From contig JBNKJV010000010.1 of NCBI GenBank assembly GCA_050291465.1, positions 40,169 to 104,168 on the forward strand: DNA of 64,000 nucleotides. Direction: 5' to 3'. The notes beneath the pieces are model-generated. The model worked only from the letters and a program-made list of their open reading frames with translations, had not been told where the DNA came from and did not search any database. Source of the stretch: CBFDBF01 sp050291465. Its GTDB lineage: Bacteria; Pseudomonadota; Gammaproteobacteria; Chromatiales; Chromatiaceae. How positions within the stretch are numbered: position 1 is the stretch's first letter; the number at the start of each line of letters is the position of its first letter. Below, piece after piece: positions 25,628 to 35,217 of this stretch. Position numbers and translations under genes: made by a program.

Positions 25628-28249
25628 TTGCCGAGAGTATTGCTGATAGAAGCGTCCGCCACTATTCGGTATATCGAAAAAAGTCTTTTAATTAAGGCGG
25701 GTTACGAAGTCGAGATCGATGCCGACTATAAATCCGCCCTGAGACGCATAAAAATCGGACCGGAAGACGGGGTGGCGTACGATGCCGTGGTGTTGGGTTG
25801 GCCCGGTCAGGCCAGATCGGGCGCTGACGATCTTTACAGATTGCTGGAGAGACCGCCCTACAACACCCTGCCGGTACTGGTCTTCGCTAATGCCTGGGAG
25901 GCCGCCCTAGCCTCGAGGACAGGAAAACGACCCAATACCGCATTCCTGACCTGGAAAGACTACAAGAAAACCACGGATATCCTTACGGCGCTTCTTTTCG
26001 ACGTCTATAAAAATCAGGATGGGCGTTCCGCCGCCGTTCAAAGCGGCCCGCCGATCCGGATCCTGTTTGTCGACGACTCCTCCACGGTGCGCTTCAAGTA
26101 TCGGCAGCTGCTGATGGCCCACGGTTACCATACCGTGACGGCCTCATCGGTAAGTGAAGGTTATGAGAAAGCACTGAAGTCACATTTCGACATTGCCATT
26201 ATTGATTATTTTATGCTGGACGACACCGGCGATGTCCTCTGTCAGAAACTGCGCGACCACGCGGAAACGACAAACATAGCCACTTCAATCATCACCGGCA
26301 CCTATCTCGATAAGGCGATCAAGAAGTCGCTTGAGGCAGGAGCGGTTGAGTGCATGTTCAAGAACGAGAATGATGACCTGTTCCTCACTCGCGTGGATGC
26401 CATGAGCAGACACATCCACGCGCACAGATCGATCGAAAAGGAACGTGAACGTCTCGGCGGTATTCTCCAATCCGTAGGTGAAGGTGTATACGGGGTGGAC
26501 ACCAAAGGCCTCATCTCTTTCATCAATCCCGCTTGCAGACGCATCCTGGGCTACGAGCCGGAGGAACAGTTAATCGGCAAGTCCGCCCAGGACCTGTTCC
26601 ACTACGCCGATGCAGACGGAAATCCCATTGATGACGAGCACTGTTTCCTGCAAAGATCCTATGCCGGCGGTGAACCCGTGCAGGCGGAAGAGACCATCTT
26701 CTGGCATAGGTCCGGCGCATCGATCTCCGTGGAATGCACGGTTTTTCCTCTCACTATCGAAAACAGACGAGAAGGTTCAGTGGTCGCGTTTCGCGATATC
26801 TCCGAACGCAAACTACTGGAGGAAGAGCTGCGTTGGCAGGCCGGACATGACGCCTTGACCAAGCTCTTCAACCGCCGCTATTTCGAGGAACAGCTGTCCC
26901 AGGAGGTGGAGCGTCTTAAACGCAGCAATGAAACAAGCGCACTGCTCTATGTCGATCTGGACCGGTTCAAATATATCAATGACACCGCGGGTCATGCCGC
27001 GGGGGACCAGTTGCTGGTGGAAATCGCACAGGAATTGAATCTGCGTCTGAGGTCGTCTGACCTGCTCGCACGCCTAGGCGGTGATGAGTTCGCCATAATT
27101 TTGCGCAACGTATACAAGGATAATGTGTACCAGGTAGCCGACGCCTATCGCGAAATGCTTGAGCATCACACATTTGTGTATAACGGCAAACAGTACAAAG
27201 TGAACGGCACTATCGGCATCGCTCTTATCGACCGCGATTCGGAATCCGCCAGCGAAATTCTCGCCGATGCGGATATCGCCTGCCATATCGCCAAAGGCGA
27301 AGGCCGGAACCGCACCCATCTGTTTATCCCGGAAAGCGACAGTAAACAGGCAATGGACCTGGATCTGGGTTGGTTCTCGCGGCTGCATAACGCGCTGGAA
27401 CAGGACCACCTGGTGCTGCAGTTTCAGCCTATCATCCCCTTGGATTATATCCCCCTTGAATTGATGTCGGCCTCGGAGGGTCCGATTTACCAACGTCTTC
27501 TTCCCACCGTTCCGGAAGAAATGGAGATTAACGAGATTTTGCTGCGCCTCGACGACCCCTCGTGGGGAACCGTCTACCCGGGGGCGTTCCTGCCCACCGC
27601 GGAACGTTTTAATATGATGAACAAGATAGACACCTGGGTCGTCAGCGCCGCATTGAAGCGACTGGAACAACTACAAAAGTCCGGCTACAAAGGAACCCTT
27701 GCCATCAATCTATCAGGCCAGACCATTGCCGACATGGAATTGATCGAAGTTATTGAAGACCTCGTCACCAGGCTGAGCATCGATCCCACTAAAATTATTT
27801 TCGAGGTTACTGAGACGTCTGCGGTCTCCAACCTGGTCTCCGCTAACGAGATGATCGTAAGACTCAATGCGCTGGGTTGCCGCTTCGCGTTGGACGATTT
27901 CGGCAGCGGGTTCTCGTCATTCTCACACCTCAAACACCTGCCCGTGGACTTTATCAAGATCGACGGCATGTTTGTCAGGGGCGTGGCAACAGATCCCAGC
28001 GATCGGGCAATCATTCACTCTATCAACGATATCGCCCATTCCCTGGGCAAGAAAACAATTGCGGAATATGTAGAAAATGAAGAAGCGTTGAAGTTCCTGT
28101 TCGAGTCCGGAGTGGACTACGTACAGGGTCACTTCATATCGATGCCCATGGATATGGAACACATCAGGAATAGAGATTCCTTTTCAGAAGACGACGCGAA
28201 CGAAAATATCGGCGATTTTATAAAATCCGCAACCCCCCGGTTGACTTAA
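25628..28249 (+). CDS. Dual-receiver PAS-GGDEF-EAL cyclic-di-GMP protein
   Basis: 873 residues. Order: a degenerate receiver (1-130, lacking the acidic pair and aspartate), a second receiver (about 140-260) with LFVDDSSTVRF and the acceptor in IAIIDYFMLDDTGD, a PAS domain (ILQSVGEGVYGVD to VVAFRDISERK), a GGDEF domain with an intact LARLGGDEFAI, and an EAL-type domain whose signature reads EILLRL but retains IFEVTETSA, LDDFGSGFSS, FIKIDGMF and YVQGHF. It probably makes, and may also degrade, cyclic di-GMP in response to phosphorylation. The start is TTG at 25628, preceded by GGAGAGG. It stands alone and ends nine bases from a convergent gene. Confidence 0.93.
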   Translation: MPRVLLIEASATIRYIEKSLLIKAGYEVEIDADYKSALRRIKIGPEDGVAYDAVVLGWPGQARSGADDLYRLLERPPYNTLPVLVFANAWEAALASRTGKRPNTAFLTWKDYKKTTDILTALLFDVYKNQDGRSAAVQSGPPIRILFVDDSSTVRFKYRQLLMAHGYHTVTASSVSEGYEKALKSHFDIAIIDYFMLDDTGDVLCQKLRDHAETTNIATSIITGTYLDKAIKKSLEAGAVECMFKNENDDLFLTRVDAMSRHIHAHRSIEKERERLGGILQSVGEGVYGVDTKGLISFINPACRRILGYEPEEQLIGKSAQDLFHYADADGNPIDDEHCFLQRSYAGGEPVQAEETIFWHRSGASISVECTVFPLTIENRREGSVVAFRDISERKLLEEELRWQAGHDALTKLFNRRYFEEQLSQEVERLKRSNETSALLYVDLDRFKYINDTAGHAAGDQLLVEIAQELNLRLRSSDLLARLGGDEFAIILRNVYKDNVYQVADAYREMLEHHTFVYNGKQYKVNGTIGIALIDRDSESASEILADADIACHIAKGEGRNRTHLFIPESDSKQAMDLDLGWFSRLHNALEQDHLVLQFQPIIPLDYIPLELMSASEGPIYQRLLPTVPEEMEINEILLRLDDPSWGTVYPGAFLPTAERFNMMNKIDTWVVSAALKRLEQLQKSGYKGTLAINLSGQTIADMELIEVIEDLVTRLSIDPTKIIFEVTETSAVSNLVSANEMIVRLNALGCRFALDDFGSGFSSFSHLKHLPVDFIKIDGMFVRGVATDPSDRAIIHSINDIAHSLGKKTIAEYVENEEALKFLFESGVDYVQGHFISMPMDMEHIRNRDSFSEDDANENIGDFIKSATPRLT

Positions 28250-28258
28250 AACAAACTA

Positions 28259-28945
28259 TCAGCTGAGAAAGCTCCCCACGCCCGTGAATATCAGCAAAGC
28301 GGCGCTCAGTCGTACTATATATTTATGACTGCTGCGCAGTTGCTCGCGCAGGCGGCCGCCGAACCAGGCGAAGCCAATCCCGTAGAAGAGGGTGGGGATA
28401 ATGATGGCCCCCGCGCCGAACCCGAGACCCAGCCAAAGACCCTGCCACATATCGGCGCCGACAGCGGCGGAGAACAGAACACTGCTCAACGGCGCGCAGG
28501 GCGACATAGCCATTCCCGCACCGAGTAAAAACAACCCGCCGGGCATCAGGGTCCGCTCGGATCCGGCCCAGGGATCTCGCTGCAGCGATACCTCTCCGTG
28601 TCCACGCGCGGTGCATTGCGGTGCCGCCGGACGGCGCAGCAGCAATGCGATTCCCAGCACCAGCGCCGCGGAGCCCATAACCCAGCGCAACTCCTCTCCT
28701 GCCACCCCCTCGCCGAGGAATTGACCGGTGAATCCGGCAATAGCAGCCAGCGTTGCATAGCTGGTGAGGCGTCCGAGGGAGAACGGCAACATGATACGCC
28801 AGGAGCGGCGTACCCCGCCCTCACTGGCGATAAAGATGGGACCGAGAAACGGCAGGCAGGCGATAGTGCAGGAACCCATACCAAAGACAAGTCCCAGCAA
28901 CATTGCCGTCGGCAGAGTAAGTAGCGTCTGATCAATAGCGGTCAC
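28259..28945 (-). CDS. CcdA/DsbD-like (DsbD_2 family) six-helix membrane protein
   Basis: 228 residues with about six membrane segments. The first holds GSCTIACLPFLGP and the fourth GMAMSPCAPLSSVLFSA, each with a cysteine beside a proline, the arrangement used by CcdA/DsbD to move reducing equivalents across the membrane; related proteins annotated as sulfite exporter/urease accessory families act in metal handling. GTG start at 28945. It is the last gene of the sigma-54 operon, six bases after the activator gene. A role in supplying thiols or metal to the periplasmic part of the system is inferred. Confidence 0.82.
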   Translation of the reverse strand: MTAIDQTLLTLPTAMLLGLVFGMGSCTIACLPFLGPIFIASEGGVRRSWRIMLPFSLGRLTSYATLAAIAGFTGQFLGEGVAGEELRWVMGSAALVLGIALLLRRPAAPQCTARGHGEVSLQRDPWAGSERTLMPGGLFLLGAGMAMSPCAPLSSVLFSAAVGADMWQGLWLGLGFGAGAIIIPTLFYGIGFAWFGGRLREQLRSSHKYIVRLSAALLIFTGVGSFLS

Positions 28946-28951
28946 GACAAC

Positions 28952-29755
28952 TCACCCCTGCTCCGCCAGGTATTCACTGTGTGCCAGGATTGCGGCCCCG
29001 AACGCGGTAGTGGTCTGAGGATGCTCCGGCACCACGATCTCCCTTTGCAGCTCGTCCTCCAGGGCGGCGACCAGACCTTTGTTCAGGGCCGGGCCACCAT
29101 CGAAATAAACCCGATCCTCGATACCGACCCGTTTGGCCAGACGCACCGTACGTTTCGCAATGGAATAGTGGATTCCGGCGACAATCTCCTCTTTCCCGTG
29201 GTTATTGGCCAGCAGCCCGATAATCTCGGATTCCGCGAATACGGTGCAGGTGCTGTTGATAGAGAGTGGCGCCTTGGTGCCGTTGAGGTGATAGTCGCCC
29301 AGCTCCTCCAGATCAATCTCCAGGTTACGCGCGGCGACATCAAGAAAACGACCGGTTCCGGCGGCGCATTTATCGTTCATGGCAAAGTTGGCAACGTGCC
29401 CGTCCTCATCCACCTGAATCGCCTTGGAATCCTGACCTCCGATATTGATTATGGTACGCACGCCGCCATAGACCTTCCCTACCTCATGCGCGCCGATGGC
29501 ATTAGCGGTGATTTCGCTCACGGAATCGTCCGCCTCTTTAAACAGTTTGCGACCGTATCCGGTGGCAATGAGATAACCCACATCACCGGCATCGATCCCC
29601 AGCCTGGTAAGCAACTGCGCCAACGCTTCCTTGGAGTTCTTGTGGAAAAGGCTGCCGGAGGCCGCCACCTGGACGCCGGCCAGCTGTTTGTTCTCATCCA
29701 CCAGTGCGATCTTGATCGCGGTGGAACCTATATCCAGCCCTGCAAAGTACTTCAC
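28952..29755 (-). CDS. BadF/HgdC-type ATPase activator of a dehydratase/double-cubane protein
   Basis: 267 residues of the BadF/BadG/BcrA/BcrD ATPase family. The ASKHA fold starts GLDIGSTAIKIALVDE, with NIGGQDSKAI in the middle. Two cysteines, C130 (DKCAAGTGRF) and C170 (NSTCTVFAESE), match the ligands of the single 4Fe-4S cluster that bridges the activator homodimer. Known relatives (HgdC, archerases, the double-cubane protein reductase) couple ATP hydrolysis to injecting one low-potential electron into their partner. The GTG start overlaps the partner gene's stop (GTGA). Confidence 0.93.
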   Translation of the reverse strand: MKYFAGLDIGSTAIKIALVDENKQLAGVQVAASGSLFHKNSKEALAQLLTRLGIDAGDVGYLIATGYGRKLFKEADDSVSEITANAIGAHEVGKVYGGVRTIINIGGQDSKAIQVDEDGHVANFAMNDKCAAGTGRFLDVAARNLEIDLEELGDYHLNGTKAPLSINSTCTVFAESEIIGLLANNHGKEEIVAGIHYSIAKRTVRLAKRVGIEDRVYFDGGPALNKGLVAALEDELQREIVVPEHPQTTTAFGAAILAHSEYLAEQG

Positions 29756-31038
29756 GCTGATTCTCTCTTTCTCTTTCTCGTTTTTATGGATTCCAGGAAT
29801 GCCTCAACACGGGTGGAAAGCTGACCCATATCGTCGGGGCTGTAGTCGGTCTCCACGAACAGCATCGGTATCCCGCGAGCATTGAGCGCTTCGGCGATAC
29901 TTCGCTGTTCCATCTCATAGACCTGGCAACCGGCGAAGACCTGATAGATCACACCGTCCGCCTCGAAGCCTTCGGCCAGATCCAGCAGGCGGCGCTGGCG
30001 ATCCGTATTGTCGGGAAAGATCGGACAGGTACAGGGCTTGAGATACCTATCGGCCAGACTATCCACCATATCTCCCAACAGCCATTCATCGACGGCCGTC
30101 ATGTCGTAGAGCATGCGATTGGCCGAACAGGTCTCATCGGCCACTACCACGCCGCCGGCCTCCTCTATCAACAGTGGCAGCTTTAAATTGGGGAAGATCG
30201 GTGGGGAACCGGTAAACACGATCCTCGGTGCCTTACGCTGTGCCGCCCGAAATCCCTCCTCTCTTCTCTGCTCCAGCTCCCAGTTCAGTGTATTCACCGC
30301 TTCTGTCCAGCGATCGATGTCATCAAAAAAATAGGCGTTGGTGACAAGAAAGGCATCCTTCCCAAGAAACAGAGCCGGGCTGCTTTTGCGCAGATTATGC
30401 AACGTTCGAAATGCCGCCTGGGCACGGGCGGTTTTCGCCATAGCCGTCCGCAGCCTTTTCCGGGTCAGCTTTTTACCGGTTATCTCCCGCAGCCGTAGAG
30501 AAAAGTTACGTACCGATCTTTGCCAATAGAGGCGGGCCTCTTCACTATCCTTGGATGGGGGCAGTTCCAGATCATGAACCTCGTAACCCATACCTCCGAT
30601 CATGGCACCCGCCTTCTTCTTCTGATCGCAGGTAGTAAGATTCACCACCAGATCCGGTTTCCCGACCCGCGGCACGGGGTTATCCGAATGCAGCATCCCC
30701 AAGGTCGCCTTGACCAACGAGCAGGACTTCGCAGGCATGAAATCCCCGCCCACCTGGTCGTAGTGATAAGAACCGTTACATAACCTGACCGGAGTCGCCC
30801 CCATGGCATATATCAACTCCTCCGGCGCATGGATGCAGGTAGTACCCACCAGCGGACCGGAGCTCTGCTCCATCTCCCCAAGGCAGTAGATACGGCGAAA
30901 CAGGTCGTAGAAATACTGCATGCCCCTGGGGTTATCGTCAAAACGATCAACAATGTGATCGAGTATGTTTTCCGCCTCGCGCGCCTGCCGGCTGAGGTTA
31001 AATGAGGTTGGCTCAGTTTGCATCGATGTCTCGCTCAC
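29752..31038 (-). CDS. 2-hydroxyacyl-CoA dehydratase / double-cubane-cluster-type reductase component
   Basis: 428 residues of the HgdB/FldBC/BcrBC superfamily, encoded as a single subunit where dehydratases and benzoyl-CoA reductases use two different ones. Conserved features are TTCIHAPEELIYAMGATPVRL, KSCSLVKATLG, LTTCDQKKKA, DETCSANR, KPCTCPIF and FAGCQVYE. Nine cysteines (52, 68, 87, 106, 137, 304, 336, 338, 371) are enough for more than one 4Fe-4S cubane, which favours the double-cubane type of protein whose physiological substrates are unknown. The activator is encoded directly downstream. Overlap of the start with the NapH-like gene indicates cotranslation. No CoA-transferase or acyl-CoA gene is nearby, arguing against amino acid fermentation. 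Confidence 0.88.
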   Translation of the reverse strand: MSETSMQTEPTSFNLSRQAREAENILDHIVDRFDDNPRGMQYFYDLFRRIYCLGEMEQSSGPLVGTTCIHAPEELIYAMGATPVRLCNGSYHYDQVGGDFMPAKSCSLVKATLGMLHSDNPVPRVGKPDLVVNLTTCDQKKKAGAMIGGMGYEVHDLELPPSKDSEEARLYWQRSVRNFSLRLREITGKKLTRKRLRTAMAKTARAQAAFRTLHNLRKSSPALFLGKDAFLVTNAYFFDDIDRWTEAVNTLNWELEQRREEGFRAAQRKAPRIVFTGSPPIFPNLKLPLLIEEAGGVVVADETCSANRMLYDMTAVDEWLLGDMVDSLADRYLKPCTCPIFPDNTDRQRRLLDLAEGFEADGVIYQVFAGCQVYEMEQRSIAEALNARGIPMLFVETDYSPDDMGQLSTRVEAFLESIKTRKRKRESA

Positions 31039-32011
31039 ATTTGAATTGCTGATGATGATTCATACGCTTTATAAACCCCTGCTCTGTCGATTCGAAAACC
31101 GGAATACCGACAAAGGTGGCCTTCAGCGCCCCCTCCTCCGGACAGGCGGCAACACATTTAAGGCACAGGATGCAGTCATCCTGCATGATTCGCTTCTGTT
31201 CAACATCGTCGGCAATCTCCTTGATCTCCATGTCGCAGACGCGATAACAGTCGCCGCAGCGGGTGCATTTGTCTCCATCCTTTTTCAAGTTGAGCAGCGC
31301 GGGCTTTGAAAACAGGTAATGCAGGGCGCTCATGGGGCAAAAAAAACAGAAAAAGCGTTTTTTAACGAAAGAGCCGGCGAAAAAAAGCCCGGTTATCAGC
31401 ATACCCAACGCAGTCAGAACCATCGTGGTCTTGCTGGAAAAATCGATAGTGAACTGAGAGGCGTCGCCGGTGAACAGCGGGATAATCATCCGTCCGGGGC
31501 AGATCTCGCAGAAAGGAGTGCCCATGGTATGCGGCAGAAGCGCCCCGCCGATACCGAGGGGAATCAGGACGGTCAATGCCAACAATACGTACTTGATCAC
31601 GGTCAGCCGCCGGAACTGACCCTGACTGTAGCGGGAATAGCGGATACCGAGACGGGTTCGCAAAGAAGTTATCCAGTCCTGAAGGGTTCCCAACGGACAG
31701 GCAAAACCGCACCACGCCTTATTGAGCACGATAAACCAGAGAAAGAAGTACAGAAATGCGGTCAACACACCGATCCCCGCATAACCGAACAGGGTGGACC
31801 AGTTGCCCGCCAGCAGGTGCTGCATCGGCAGAAGAAAGCATACCCCGCCGCGTCCTTCCTGATTAAAACCGCAGGCGAAGGTGGGCAGATTGTTGCCGAG
31901 ATTGATAGCCAGATAGCCGCCGTAGACCAGCAGAATGAAGAACGCGATCTGCAACCAGAAGCGGAAACTGCGCAGATTGACGTTGTTTACCGCAGTACGC
32001 AATCTACTCAT
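31013..32011 (-). CDS. NapH/CcoG-type membrane 4Fe-4S electron-transfer protein
   Basis: 332 residues with about five membrane helices. Two CP motifs near helix ends (FACPLGTLQDW and FFCPMSALHYL) are typical of NapH, where they affect quinol oxidation; an additional FCEICPGRM lies between them. The C-terminal cytoplasmic part has two ferredoxin clusters (CTRCGDCYRVC and CILCLKCVAACP). NapH is known to pass electrons from quinol. Here the cytoplasmic clusters could feed the ATPase activator encoded two genes downstream. Overlaps: 8 bases with the upstream gene and 26 with the downstream gene. Confidence 0.92.
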   Translation of the reverse strand: MSRLRTAVNNVNLRSFRFWLQIAFFILLVYGGYLAINLGNNLPTFACGFNQEGRGGVCFLLPMQHLLAGNWSTLFGYAGIGVLTAFLYFFLWFIVLNKAWCGFACPLGTLQDWITSLRTRLGIRYSRYSQGQFRRLTVIKYVLLALTVLIPLGIGGALLPHTMGTPFCEICPGRMIIPLFTGDASQFTIDFSSKTTMVLTALGMLITGLFFAGSFVKKRFFCFFCPMSALHYLFSKPALLNLKKDGDKCTRCGDCYRVCDMEIKEIADDVEQKRIMQDDCILCLKCVAACPEEGALKATFVGIPVFESTEQGFIKRMNHHQQFKCERDIDAN

Positions 32012-32981
32012 CGAAGCGCACCTCGCGATAGGGGCGATTACGCCTCCGCCGATACAGGTAAATGGCGAGGCCGCTGAATACCAACGCGAAGGTCCCGATA
32101 ATCAGACCGTACGCATAGGATTCATAGTCCCTGGCGGATGGGTAGTAGTTGCCTGAATAGCTGGCACGATACAGGGTGCTGTCGTAATGCTGACCATCCA
32201 GTTCTCCGGACTCGGCGGTACTGTATTCGGCGGTTACCATATAGGGCTGGGAGTAGCGCTTGTTGAACATACGCCACGGAGGATAATAATCCCGGATCAT
32301 CCGGTAACTGACACGCCCGTCGCCGTCACTGGAAACCTCTTTTTTCCAGCCCTGGGCCGTGATCAGAGTAACCTTTGCTCCGGGCTGCGGACTGCCGTTA
32401 CGCATGACCGTGAAGGATACCGCATCCCCATATCCGAGCTTGGTATGAAAGTTGTCCTTCGGGTTACGTTCCCGCACGATCTCCAGCGGGATCTCGGGAT
32501 TATGCTTCGGCGGCATTTTCTCCTGCACGTTGTCGTGTCCTTCCCGGCAACTGTGCTTCAGGACCTCAGCCTTGGCGATCTGGAAACTGCGTTGACCGTT
32601 TTTTACCCACTGGTGACTGATATAGGCGTTATAGAACCCTTCATCAGGCATTGGAAAGCTCGCATTAAGCAGCCCATGCGCCTTATCGCGACCCATCTCC
32701 TGTTTGCTGATCTCACCCTTGGTATCGAGCAGAATCAAAGGGGAGAAATGGTTACCCATCGTTACATAACCGTCCTCCCGCGGGTTGTCTCCAAGCCGGA
32801 GCCAGAGATTCTTATAGTAAACACCACGACGAACCTCCACCGGTCCACCGTGGGAGTGCCTTCCCCCATGACCGCCGTGGGGCGAAGAGTCAGAGAACCA
32901 GAGCGTACCCCCCGCCATGAGATCGGCGCACTGCATCAGCAGGAATACGCCGACAATCTTATAGATTATTTTTTTTGACAT
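32004..32981 (-). CDS. DUF4198-like periplasmic protein with C-terminal membrane anchor
   Basis: 325 residues: N-terminal signal or anchor (KIVGVFLLMQCADLMAGG), a histidine/glycine-rich segment (SPHGGHGGRHSHGG, about residues 33-46), a beta-rich body, and a C-terminal helix (about 290-312) followed by a basic cytoplasmic tail. The stretch GSPQPGAKVTLITAQGWKK ending in DGDGRVSYRM is the Ig-like turn pattern of DUF4198 proteins, which are linked to nickel/cobalt and other metal uptake. I infer a periplasmic ligand-binding partner of the TonB receptor. It overlaps the NapH-like gene by eight bases. Confidence 0.72.
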   Translation of the reverse strand: MSKKIIYKIVGVFLLMQCADLMAGGTLWFSDSSPHGGHGGRHSHGGPVEVRRGVYYKNLWLRLGDNPREDGYVTMGNHFSPLILLDTKGEISKQEMGRDKAHGLLNASFPMPDEGFYNAYISHQWVKNGQRSFQIAKAEVLKHSCREGHDNVQEKMPPKHNPEIPLEIVRERNPKDNFHTKLGYGDAVSFTVMRNGSPQPGAKVTLITAQGWKKEVSSDGDGRVSYRMIRDYYPPWRMFNKRYSQPYMVTAEYSTAESGELDGQHYDSTLYRASYSGNYYPSARDYESYAYGLIIGTFALVFSGLAIYLYRRRRNRPYREVRFDE

Positions 32982-33068
32982 AGATTAATCCTCACACAAC
33001 ACCCGCACAGCGGGGTTCCATGTTGAGACCTTCGGACAACACCGGACGACGCATCATACCCGTTTCCC

Positions 33069-35117
33069 CTATCTGAATGTATAGGAGAGACCGGCATAAA
33101 CGGTTCTAGGCCCGCCGACATCATATTTCCTTCCAGACGACGTGCTATAAGAAACACGCTCCGCATATTTGGTATCCGTCACATTCAACATATGACCCCA
33201 GATTCTCCAGGGTCCGGCTTCGTAAGACAGGCGCAAATTGAACAAATCCGGACGTTCCGCCCGTCCCTGCGGATCGTTATTGTCGTTGCTGGTGTAGTAA
33301 CTGCTGATGCTGTTCCACTCCAGCTCCGCGGACAGCCCGTCTATCGGCATCCAGGTTACCCGAGCGTCCAGATGATGCTTCGGTGACGCACTCATGGTAT
33401 TACCGCTGTAATCATCACCCCCGCTGTCAAAGTCTATATATTCGTTGTCAGCATAGGTGTGGGTAATATCAAAACGCCAGTTGCTGTTCAGGGCGTAACC
33501 GACCGTGGTCTCAAAACCCTCAACGCGGACCTTTCCGGCATTGACATAAAGCGAAAGCGTATCATCGGCAACCAGCATGTTCTTGATATCCGTACGGTAC
33601 GCGGTGATGTCGTATACCAGTCTTGAGTTCAGCAGCCTGCCGCGCCACCCGATTTCCAGATTCTCCGCCTCCTCCGGCTTGAGATCGGGATTGGGATCGT
33701 AACCGCGGCTCCCCACGAACAGATAGGTCCGGCTGGGCACGACAAATCCCTGGCCGTATCCCAGCCACAGACTCTGTTCATGACCCAGATCGATGGTGAT
33801 CCCCGCCTTGGGACTCAAATGGGAGAAGGTCGCACGCTCATCATAATAGGTGGTGACACCACGCGATACTTTATACCCGTCGGCTGAATAACGGACGCGA
33901 TCATAACGAGCCCCAAAGGACAGCCGTATCCGCTCCGTGGGGGAGATCTCATACTGGGCGAAGGGCGAAGTGACCACGGCCACCACATCCCACTGCTGGG
34001 CGATATCACTGTCGGTGGTGCGATCCTCATAAGTGGTGGAGTCCGACGCACTGTGCTGCAGATCGATACCGGCGATCAATTGCGAACGGTAAAAATCGAA
34101 ATCACGCCGGTACATACCAACCATATTCTGATTGGTGACATCGCTGCTGCCGAACCCGCCGCTGGCACTGTAGGACGGCGGGCCTTCCGACAGGGAATTG
34201 CGGATTCCATAGGAGAGCTCGATGGCGGAATCCTTGCCGAAGTCGTGCTCGTATTTGGCGCTGGCGGATTTCGCCTGCTCATCGTTGTAGGCGTCCGGAA
34301 CCGCGGCCTGCTGCCAGTCATCCCGGTACTGCGCCGCGGTCAGCGAACCCGGATTCTGCTGATAGGTGTCGAGATACTCAGAGCGCAAACTGAAAACGGT
34401 ATCCACATCCACATCGAATACCAGCTTGCCGCTGACCTGAGTCCGTTCATTGCGGCTGCGATCCTGCCAGCCCTCGTACTCGAGCCTGTTGGCGTCGAAG
34501 AAGTATCCCAGCAGGTCGTTACTGCCCGCGGCAGCCGCACCGCCGCGCCAGCGGTCATACATCCCACCCTCACCCCAGATCCGGTACTCCGGTTCCAATG
34601 GCGGCTTGCGGGTTATCACGTTGATAACACCGCCCAGGGCGTTACTCCCGTACAGGGCGGAGGCCGGCCCCCGCACCACCTCTATCCTTTCGATATCCAG
34701 GGTATTGGTGTCTTCGGCCGAACCGATGGTACCGCTTCCGAAAGGGGAGCTGGTTGCAAGTCCGTCTATCAGATTGATGGTGTAGTTCTTACCTCCCATC
34801 GGGATACGCAGGTTCCGTATCATGCTGTATCCCGGAATGCGTTTCAGCAGCTCCCGGCGGGAATCGACGAACTTGACGGTTTCCAGCTCCTTCGAATCAA
34901 TCACGCTGACACTGGCCGGCACCTCTTCCAGATTTGTTTCCGTCCTTGTGGCCGTCACCACGATCGTACTTGCGCCGCCCTTTGTGGAGACATCCGTATC
35001 CGCCTCCGTAACTGTGCCTTCTTCCGCCATACAGAAGGCCGGAACACCTAATATCAGAACCCATAGAACGCACAATCCCATGTGGGGCATGACACCCCAC
35101 CGCTTTTTTCCAACCAT
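33069..35117 (-). CDS. TonB-dependent outer-membrane receptor
   Basis: 682 residues: signal peptide (with an alternative start at 35090 that gives a shorter n-region), a TonB-box-like STIVVTATR, a plug domain (ASVSVIDSKEL, GKNYTINLIDGLA, IERIEVVRGPASALYGSNALGGVINVITR) and a 22-strand-type barrel ending SYTFR. The plug resembles siderophore/BtuB-class receptors and the ligand cannot be read from sequence. It is the first gene of the six-gene sigma-54 operon, 86 bases below the promoter's -12 element, and 87 bases above the DUF4198-like gene. Confidence 0.95.
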   Translation of the reverse strand: MVGKKRWGVMPHMGLCVLWVLILGVPAFCMAEEGTVTEADTDVSTKGGASTIVVTATRTETNLEEVPASVSVIDSKELETVKFVDSRRELLKRIPGYSMIRNLRIPMGGKNYTINLIDGLATSSPFGSGTIGSAEDTNTLDIERIEVVRGPASALYGSNALGGVINVITRKPPLEPEYRIWGEGGMYDRWRGGAAAAGSNDLLGYFFDANRLEYEGWQDRSRNERTQVSGKLVFDVDVDTVFSLRSEYLDTYQQNPGSLTAAQYRDDWQQAAVPDAYNDEQAKSASAKYEHDFGKDSAIELSYGIRNSLSEGPPSYSASGGFGSSDVTNQNMVGMYRRDFDFYRSQLIAGIDLQHSASDSTTYEDRTTDSDIAQQWDVVAVVTSPFAQYEISPTERIRLSFGARYDRVRYSADGYKVSRGVTTYYDERATFSHLSPKAGITIDLGHEQSLWLGYGQGFVVPSRTYLFVGSRGYDPNPDLKPEEAENLEIGWRGRLLNSRLVYDITAYRTDIKNMLVADDTLSLYVNAGKVRVEGFETTVGYALNSNWRFDITHTYADNEYIDFDSGGDDYSGNTMSASPKHHLDARVTWMPIDGLSAELEWNSISSYYTSNDNNDPQGRAERPDLFNLRLSYEAGPWRIWGHMLNVTDTKYAERVSYSTSSGRKYDVGGPRTVYAGLSYTFR

Positions 35118-35202
35118 TCCTGATATCCCCTGACTGAACCCGCAAAAAATTTTTATTATTCGCCCGCATGTTTCTCACAACGGGATAAACCCGATATGAA
35201 TG

Positions 35203-35217
35203 GCAATATGCGTGCCA
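35203..35217 (-). promoter_or_regulatory. Sigma-54 (RpoN) promoter of the TonB/double-cubane operon
   Basis: On the minus strand the sequence is TGGCACGCATATTGC. It has the invariant GG and GC exactly ten bases apart and matches the consensus TGGCACG-N4-TTGC at every defined position. The predicted transcription start is near 35191, leaving a leader of about 75 bases before the receptor gene. No sigma-54 activator gene is in the window. Confidence 0.85.

Noticed and set aside
29752..31038. Assignment as 2-hydroxyglutaryl-CoA dehydratase for amino acid fermentation
   Set aside because: Only one large subunit is encoded and no CoA-transferase, acyl-CoA or decarboxylase genes are present.
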